Below, one piece after another: positions 57,542 to 64,000 of a DNA stretch of 64,000 nucleotides (position 1 is the first letter of the stretch; every line of letters begins with the position of its first letter). Both the position numbers and the translations under genes were made by a program. The DNA is taken from contig CATQJL010000223.1 of the NCBI GenBank assembly GCA_958299035.1, forward strand, positions 73,859,600 to 73,923,599, read 5' to 3'. A model generated the notes under the pieces. The model was not told where the DNA came from and did not search any database. It saw only the letters and a list, made by a program, of their open reading frames with translations. Origin of the DNA: Cylicocyclus nassatus (lineage: Eukaryota; Nematoda; Chromadorea; Rhabditida; Strongylidae).

Positions 57542-58995
57542 GTAAGTGCACGAATGTTGCTTCGATTTTACTCATTACAAATAGAACAATAATGCATAAG
57601 TTTTTTGTGAATACGTACCTCCCTAAACAATAGTCCATCTCTATCAATGTCCATTCTGTGTTTGATGTGGTTTGGGGAAGAGTCCCACTGAACGCAGTGT
57701 ACCTGGAGATACCTTACACTGATGGTGTTCAAAGCTGAGAATTATACTTAGAGAATATCAACTCGCAGAGTTTAGCAAATTCGGCGATTAGGTGTGACCT
57801 TAGTAACCCTACGAGTCATTTGCTGGCTAAAAATATCCGTCAAATCACGGTTCCAAGTGTAGGGTGCAGAAAAGTACTGTCTCTCAATTTGCCTCCTAAA
57901 AATCTCACAGAATCTGAAAAACTTTGGTTTTTTGACTCCTGCATGTAGGCGAGACCAGCAGATTAGACTAACAAGGAAAGGATACCTGGTGACCGTGGCC
58001 TTTTGCAGTGAAATGTAAACCAGTAAATGCGTCTTAAAACACTGATTCCACATCTATGTTCATTATTTGCTGTGCGACTCTCTGAACGAAGTTACGGACT
58101 TTTTTCCAAATTAATTTGACAAGATTAAGGCGGTCAAAATCGTCACTGTGCAAGCTTTTCAGACTCTGACATATCGGAGACAGTTTTCCTGAGCTTGGAG
58201 TAAATGCTTATTTTATTTGAACGCTTTCTTGTAGTGCGTATGTGGACATTTTAACAATATTGATGAATTCTGCCACCTAAACAGCGCAAATTTTGGTGGC
58301 GAGAAAGGTCCGTAACTTCCTTCGAAAGAGCGCACAGCAGATACCGTAAGCAGATTTGGAAACAGCGCTTCAAGACGCATATAATGGTATACGTTTCCTC
58401 TTAAGCGGCCACGGTCACCATGTATCCTTCCCTTGTAAGCTATGTTGTCAGGCCCATGGCCACCGAAGAGAAGACCAATTTAGATCAAAAGGCGATCAAA
58501 GGCGCGCTCTTGGACGGCAGGGAGGCCGCAGGCCAGATCTCGATTCATTGTTGATTGTTTCGTTGTTCCGAGCCACGGAACAGTGGCGTCTGTCTTGTTT
58601 TGTATTTGTTTTCTAATAAACGTTCTCTGTCGTTCTTGTTCTTCGTTCGCTTAGATGTTAATATCCCTTACAATGTTTGATTTTGAAAAGTTACCTTCTG
58701 TCCATTCAAACGGGTGATAACAATGAACAGCATCATCGACGATGAGCCGCAGCAACTATACACAGAGAGTGAGATCAATTTAAGCCAGTATGTAGAGCAT
58801 AATCTTTTCTCCAAAACTGTGTACTTATCATGGATCAGCGACTTGAAATTTTGGCAAAGCAAGCGAAACGAATGCGTTCTTGAAAAGAGGCTAATTGAAT
58901 GTGCTCTTGTTTAATGTTTGGATCCAAGTTACGATTCAAAGTCCTAAATTCCAACAAAAATTAACAGGGATTATGAGAAGAACCTGGGGCGTTGT
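57542..58995. other. Region with ambiguous ORFs on both strands
   Basis: At 58668-58914 both strands are open: plus MNSIIDDEPQQLYTESEINL... (66 aa), and minus, between a TACACAG acceptor and an AAG|GTAACT donor, a segment with LISLSVYSCC. At 58430-58670 a block with CCATGGCC and AATAAA looks LTR-like but lacks a target duplication. Confidence 0.3.
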
Positions 58996-59249
58996 CTACG
59001 TCATAATTTTAATAAACAATTGTACTTTCTGTGCCACACTTCTGATCGCATCCTGTTGCAACGCAGACGCTATTTCGTTAAAAAAATTTCCCATCTCTTC
59101 TCCGATCCGGCTACTCCAGCATATTTCAAAAACACTACAACACTTCTTAAGCAATCTTTTCGCTAGTTGCTTGAGCGTAGTCCAAGTGGACGGAACTTTA
59201 TCGCACAGAGTACAGACTAACGTTTCGGCGAACTCGCCTTCTTCAGGGC
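58996..59249 (-). CDS. Candidate terminal exon or retroelement piece, 84 codons
   Basis: After a strong acceptor (TTTTCGACTTTTCAG) the minus frame reads PEEGEFAETLVCTLCDKVPS and TTLKQLAKRLLKKCC and runs to a TAG. The opposite strand has an equally long ORF beginning MRRTWGVVYVIILIN, so strand is uncertain. The start of the minus exon (CTGAAGA...GGCGAGTTCGCC...GAAACG) resembles a degenerate hammerhead core as found in Penelope-like retroelements. Confidence 0.28.
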
Positions 59250-59292
59250 CTGAAAAGTCGAAAACACATAAGTAAATTATCCGATCAAACAC

Positions 59293-61264
59293 CTCGTCAA
59301 CAGCATAAAGGAGCCCAACCCTCTAAGAAAAACAGTAGCCTCAACCAAAAGCAAGATTAAGCTAGGGCTCATCCTAGCAGACGATAATTTGGTGGGTGCA
59401 GACCACTTATGTCAAAAAACTGTACTGCCTTACTTTTATAGTTAACTAGTGACCCAGTTCTCTGACTTGACCTCATTATTGAGTTTGAGGTAGAAGATTT
59501 CTCAAGTCCATGTTGGAAGCGAAAGATTTTTCCAGAGAGCTTCACACCTCCTTCACATTTGTAAAAGGAGTTGCAAGACTTGATATGAGCTGCGCTGCCA
59601 AAAAGGATCCGCTGCCGGGTGAGATTGCAGATGAAGAGACTTTTTGTAAAATGTCAGAACAATTCACATCTTAGGATTCATGTCACACCAGAAAAATCTG
59701 GGAATCACGCCGAGTTTTTCCTTTTATTTTGGAGGCAGTAGTTTTTCCGCACTCTGTAGATATTATAAATTTGTTCGATTAATGGCACTTTCAAACTCAG
59801 TTGATCATCAAATTCAGTTTTTTTCGCGAGTTGTACCTCTGATTGTAGTTTTCGGTAATGCGGCATGCACATGTTCTTGATCAAATTATGATATTCTTTG
59901 AACATAAAGAGAATATTTTCCTCTTACGCATGTTGTAGCCATAAACTTGCCCTCATGCTGTACCTTTCTGATGTACAGGGGATTTTCTTTTGAAGACGCA
60001 GTAGATTTATAAGCCATAGGGTGTTGCGCACAATTCTACAATTCAAATTGTTTTGCAATTTTTCTGAAGCTCAACGCTGGAGCTTTCAAATCAAATTGTG
60101 AATTGTCAATAGTGACTTATCATGAAAATAGAAGCTCTGCAACTCTCGTGAGCTCATTTTGTAAAAGTATGGCACTGCGAGCTACATCCCAGTGATCATG
60201 GTGCTCTGTATTTAATGGTCAAATCTGCTAGACTACACGTTGTCTTCACAGATTCTTATGTATATACTGGTGTAGCATACCTTGATACCCTCCATGGAGC
60301 GTATCACCCTTTCCTTAAAAAAGGTCCCACATGTTTCGGGATTGAGTAGCGTCTTTAGCTGGACTGGATATATCTAAACAATATGATGAGATTTCTCATC
60401 AAAATGATCTATGCTTACCTCTCCACCAACAAATAAATTCACAAACGATTGATCTGTTTTGAACAGAACAAAGTCCATGTAATGGGTGTGAACTTATTTG
60501 TTGCCAATGCTATCTCGGTAAGTCTGAAACAGAGTTGACGGTCTGTATATAGTATAAATTATCAGATTTTACAAAACATTCTCCAGAAAGACAAGAACAA
60601 CACACAAGAAACGACAATGACAAGAAACGAGGAACGATTATGGATATGAGTAGGCAAAGATCTCTAGAATTGGAAGAGTTGAGGGAGATGGAGGAGGGGA
60701 AAGGGAGCGAGAAATAACATACACGAAACATTTCTAGCTCTGTTATATGTAGCATTTGCACATAATTCAACTGCTGTAAGAAATCGTACAATCTGCGAGG
60801 GTGTAAGAAGTCGCACTCTCGGAATAGAATCACTTGCAAATGATTGATTCACGCATGGGTGATGAGCATGTAGTATAGATAATGATTATATGCGGATAAT
60901 ACTGCTGTAACATTTTCTTATAATTAAATCAATAATTAAGTGGAAGTTGCGTACTGTTAATTTAGGCATGTTCTACAGAAGATATATGAGCAACTTAATG
61001 AGCTGCTTTCTTAATCTGCAAAGATCAAGTAAAGAAATTCAAGAAGATTTCATTATCATACTGCAATTTTATTACTTTTCGTATTTGTTTTGTTGTATGG
61101 TAAAGAAATGATGTCATGTTTCCACTATTTCCCTAAAGAGAGAAAAAAATCAATGTAATTTGGAGTGTGCGTTAGTTTCAATAGATGATTTTGCGAGATT
61201 AGAATAGATGCAAATTATCGTTTCAATTAAAGAAGAAATTGTAGAGGTTGACTGAGCAATGACT
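59293..61264. other. Gene-poor region
   Basis: AT-rich with no convincing exon. Minus ORFs at 60510-60852 are rich in Leu/Ser/Phe with no splice context. Confidence 0.35.
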
Positions 61265-61390
61265 GAATGAATAAAACGAATGAATGAATGAATGAAAAAA
61301 TGAATGAATCAATTACTAATGGAAGAAAGAAAGAAAGGACGGATGAATGAAAGAATGAATGAATGACTGAATGAATGAATGAACAAAGGA
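61265..61390. repeat. GAAT microsatellite
   Basis: Imperfect (GAAT)n tract with GAAAGAAAG interruptions; similar GAATGAA text resumes after the mariner element (about 62114-62185) and after the Helitron (62560 onward), showing both inserted into one long tract. Confidence 0.75.
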
Positions 61391-61412
61391 TATAAGGATG
61401 AGTGGATAAGTA

Positions 61413-62113
61413 TTAGGTTGCACCGAAAGTTCTGTCGCACCATTTTCAAAAATTCATAACTTCTGATTTTTCCAACCGTTTTGACTGCATCTATATTTGC
61501 GTGAAAGAGTAAGTCATGCTCTTTATAATGACATCTTAGCTGCTTGCTAGTAATCATATGTTGCATAGATAGGAGCGATAGAAGAAAATTGGTTAAAATT
61601 CGAATTTTCTGTGTAAAGTCAATCGGAGACTTGCAACAAAAATCGGAGCAGTCAGTATTATAGGTTCTTTCATGTTCTTTCTAAATGTGCAAAGTTTGCG
61701 CTGATTGAGCGTCTCTATGGAAAGTTATGACTTTCGAGCAAGCAATACAAAAGGGCGAATTTGATTTATTTTGGCATTATTCAGGAAAATAGTAACTTTT
61801 TATAGAGTCGCTCAATCGTTCAAACTTTGCACAGTTAGAAAGAGCTGGTGAAACAACCTACAATATCGACTGCTCCGATTTTTTTGCAAGTTTTCGATTT
61901 TTTATGACCCTACACAGAAAATTCGAAATTTGGCTAATTTTCTTCTTCCACTCCTATCTATGCAACAACTGACCATTAGCAAGCATCTAGGATGTCATTA
62001 TAGAGAGCATGACTTACTCCTTCACATAAAAATAAATGCAGCCAAAACGGTTGGAAAAATCAGAAGTTATGAATTTTTGGAAATGGTGCGACAGAACTTT
62101 CGGTTCAGTCTAA
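61413..62113. mobile_element. Mariner-type full-length palindromic MITE, 701 bp
   Basis: TTAGGTTGCACCGAAAGTTC at the left; the right end reversed reads TTAGACTGAACCGAAAGTTC; TA flanks both sides (61411-61412, 62114-62115). The halves match almost to the centre near 61770. The arm translates as SYEFLKMVRQNFR, related to the 7174 and 18365 elements. Confidence 0.82.
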
Positions 62114-62185
62114 TATAATGAGGGAATGAGCGTTGATAATGAATTTTACGAATGATTGAAAGAATTGAATCAACGAACGAATGAA

Positions 62186-62550
62186 TCTTATATATATAAA
62201 GGTGAATGTCTGTCTGTCTGTGTGTACGTATGTTCCGAATAGAAAATTCCATTTCTGAACCGATCCGGACCAAACTTGGCACACATACACTATGGTGCGG
62301 GACGGGTGTCGTAGGCCAGTTTTCGTCAGATCGATATCGATTTTATCGATTTTTATCGATTTTTTGCAGAGTTCACCTACGGGGCTGGGATTTGGCACAG
62401 GAGGGTTAGTGAGCATGCTGATTACTAACACAGGGGGAATAGGGAAGTGGCATGTAGAAATGGACACAGGGAAAGGTTGTACAGGGGTAGGGATGGGAGC
62501 TTTATCATAGTGTTTTGGCAGGGCCGGGCTAAGCCGGGTAAGCCAGCTAG
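62186..62550 (+). mobile_element. Short non-autonomous Helitron, 365 bp
   Basis: It starts TCTTATATATATAAAGGTGA and ends GGGTAAGCCAGCTAG, inserted between A (62185) and T (62551). The first 190 bp match the 5' part of the Helitron at 41507 (CCGATCCGGACCAAACTTGG, ATCGATTTTTATCG), but it lacks the long minisatellite arrays. Confidence 0.82.
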
Positions 62551-64000
62551 TGTTCAAATGAAAAGGAGAATGAATGTGAAGATTGATAATTGAGTGGAGC
62601 TCTGAGCGAGAAAGTGATTCGATGAATAAAGGAATCAATCGAAGAAAGAAAGAGCAGAGAAGGTAAAAAGAATGAATGAGTATTTAGGTAAATCAAAGGA
62701 ACAGTGAATGGGAGAAGCAATGTCAGAAATGAAAGCATCAGCTCAAAATGAGGGAGTTTACTGTAACAGTTAACGAAGCAAAAATAGAACCAAGAAATGT
62801 AAATGAATGAATTTTGAACTACATCTGATTTGAGGAAAGAAATTTCCCACAAATCGTTGATTTTACTCTGAATGCAGAGATAAATGCTGCTCTTGACGTG
62901 AAATAAATCGAATGTCAAGATTCATCATATTCTGGAAAAAGTCAATTGGCTAAGATCCGCATTTGATGTATTCGCGAATGTGAATTAAGCTTAGGGAAGA
63001 AATATATAGCGTTCTACTGACGTTTTTGCCATTTTATTCGCATCTGGAACATTTGCACAAAGCTAATAATATTAATGCGGCTGAGCCATACATATGCATG
63101 CTCGATTAATAAGATTCTGTATGCCAATCGTTGTGAATGATACAATTTTCCAGCGAAAAAGAAACATCTCATTAGGATGCTGACATAACGCTCGTTATAC
63201 GAAACAAAAGATGTTTTCAATGATATCATTGGGGATTTTTCTTTCTAATCGCATTTCCTCGTTGCCATTCATGTGCCTTTGGGATGAACCAATTTGTATG
63301 TTGTCATCGACCTGCTTCCACATAAGACGCTAATTCGAGCGGAAAATTTCACTTTGAAAAAAGAAAGGCCATCGTATTTTATATCGTTCTAAAATTTTTA
63401 TCAGAATTATGAGCATAGTGCTTAGCAAATGGAGTATTCTCATAAAAAAAGTTAGTTATAGCTTGATGAAATGCCAGATTTTTTTAGCAATATAGGATTG
63501 ATAGAATGCAAAAAAATGTTGCGAATTGTAAAAATTAAAGCCTCAAATTTGGAATCCAGTTGGAAAATGATTGTGAGATGATAATAATATTATTATTAAT
63601 ACTCGCGGTTTTATCACTTGATGAGCCCACTTTCTAGAACTATGCTGCACCATTTGTTGACTCACATCTACGTTTCCTCAATTCCTAACTTTTTTCTGGA
63701 AGTAATTGAGCAATTGGGAGAGCGATTTGCATAATTGAGAGGGGAAAAGAGAGAAAATTGGTTTACTTTTGTCTTTCACTAATCTCAGACTTCACTGTTT
63801 CCTGAGAAAAAAGATTAAGGACAGCATCAAATTGCGAAAGTAGCGGAACCTAGAGCAGAGTACGAAAATCCAGCATTGAGTTGCTAATAACTCAGGCAAT
63901 ACACCGGAACTTCCGCAAGACAAGCCAAATTTGCAGCGGTTCCGCAAAATTTTGCTCACTATTACAAAAGTGAAGACGCGGAATTTTCGCGTCAGAGTGG
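62551..64000. other. Gene-poor right end of the window
   Basis: GAAT-like repeat text to about 62720, then AT-rich DNA with short ORFs only. No gene, RNA or element is supported. Confidence 0.4.

Noticed and set aside
58442..58672. Possible solo LTR (TGTTGTC...TTACA with AATAAA)
   Set aside because: No matching target duplication and no second copy in the window; ends only loosely fit TG...CA.

Overview
The window looks like a piece of a nematode nuclear chromosome, probably a free-living or parasitic clade V (rhabditid/strongylid) species. The DNA is AT-rich and gene-poor. The genes I can rebuild have very short introns (47, 50, 55, 61, 71, 79, 91 nt) beside multi-kilobase introns full of transposons. 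3' splice sites follow the nematode TTTTCAG pattern, and one gene encodes a nematode Ly6-like (ET-module type) secreted protein. No bacterial operons, rRNA genes or CRISPR arrays are visible. The organism call is inference.

Three split genes can be rebuilt exon by exon with matching phases, all on the minus strand. (A) 269-1641: a 394-residue proline-rich putative secreted protein with a TATA box. (B) 9030-14312: a 293-residue protein with four predicted membrane spans, with a 4.0 kb intron. (C) 39372-49643: a 133-residue Ly6-like secreted protein whose three small exons are separated by 3.8 kb and 6.1 kb introns. Several weaker exons or mini-genes are listed at low confidence (34036, 35259, 36033, 38739, 40598, 48282, 57498, 58996).

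Most of the rest is mobile or repetitive DNA: (i) a hAT-like family with CAGGGCCCGGCACG-type ends and 8-bp target duplications (4704, 11672, 19209, 50000, 54641), plus a separate CAGTGGCGG element (2065); (ii) mariner-type foldback elements with TTAGGTyG...CGAAAGTT ends and TA duplications (7174, 18365, 50738, 52742, 54342, 61413); (iii) two complete non-autonomous Helitrons (41507-42697, 62186-62550) and a third Helitron terminus (52047); (iv) other palindromic MITEs (10583, 14506, 20271, 27514, 30290, 39816, 46317); and (v) a 3.9 kb nested inverted repeat (40111-43963) inside an intron of gene C, with a Helitron in one arm only.

The most interesting pattern is in the hAT-like family. Four copies share the outer ends, but each has its own short motif just inside the ends, and the same copy-specific motif recurs as an inverted cluster in the middle of that copy. 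This suggests that terminal and internal protein-binding sites change together.
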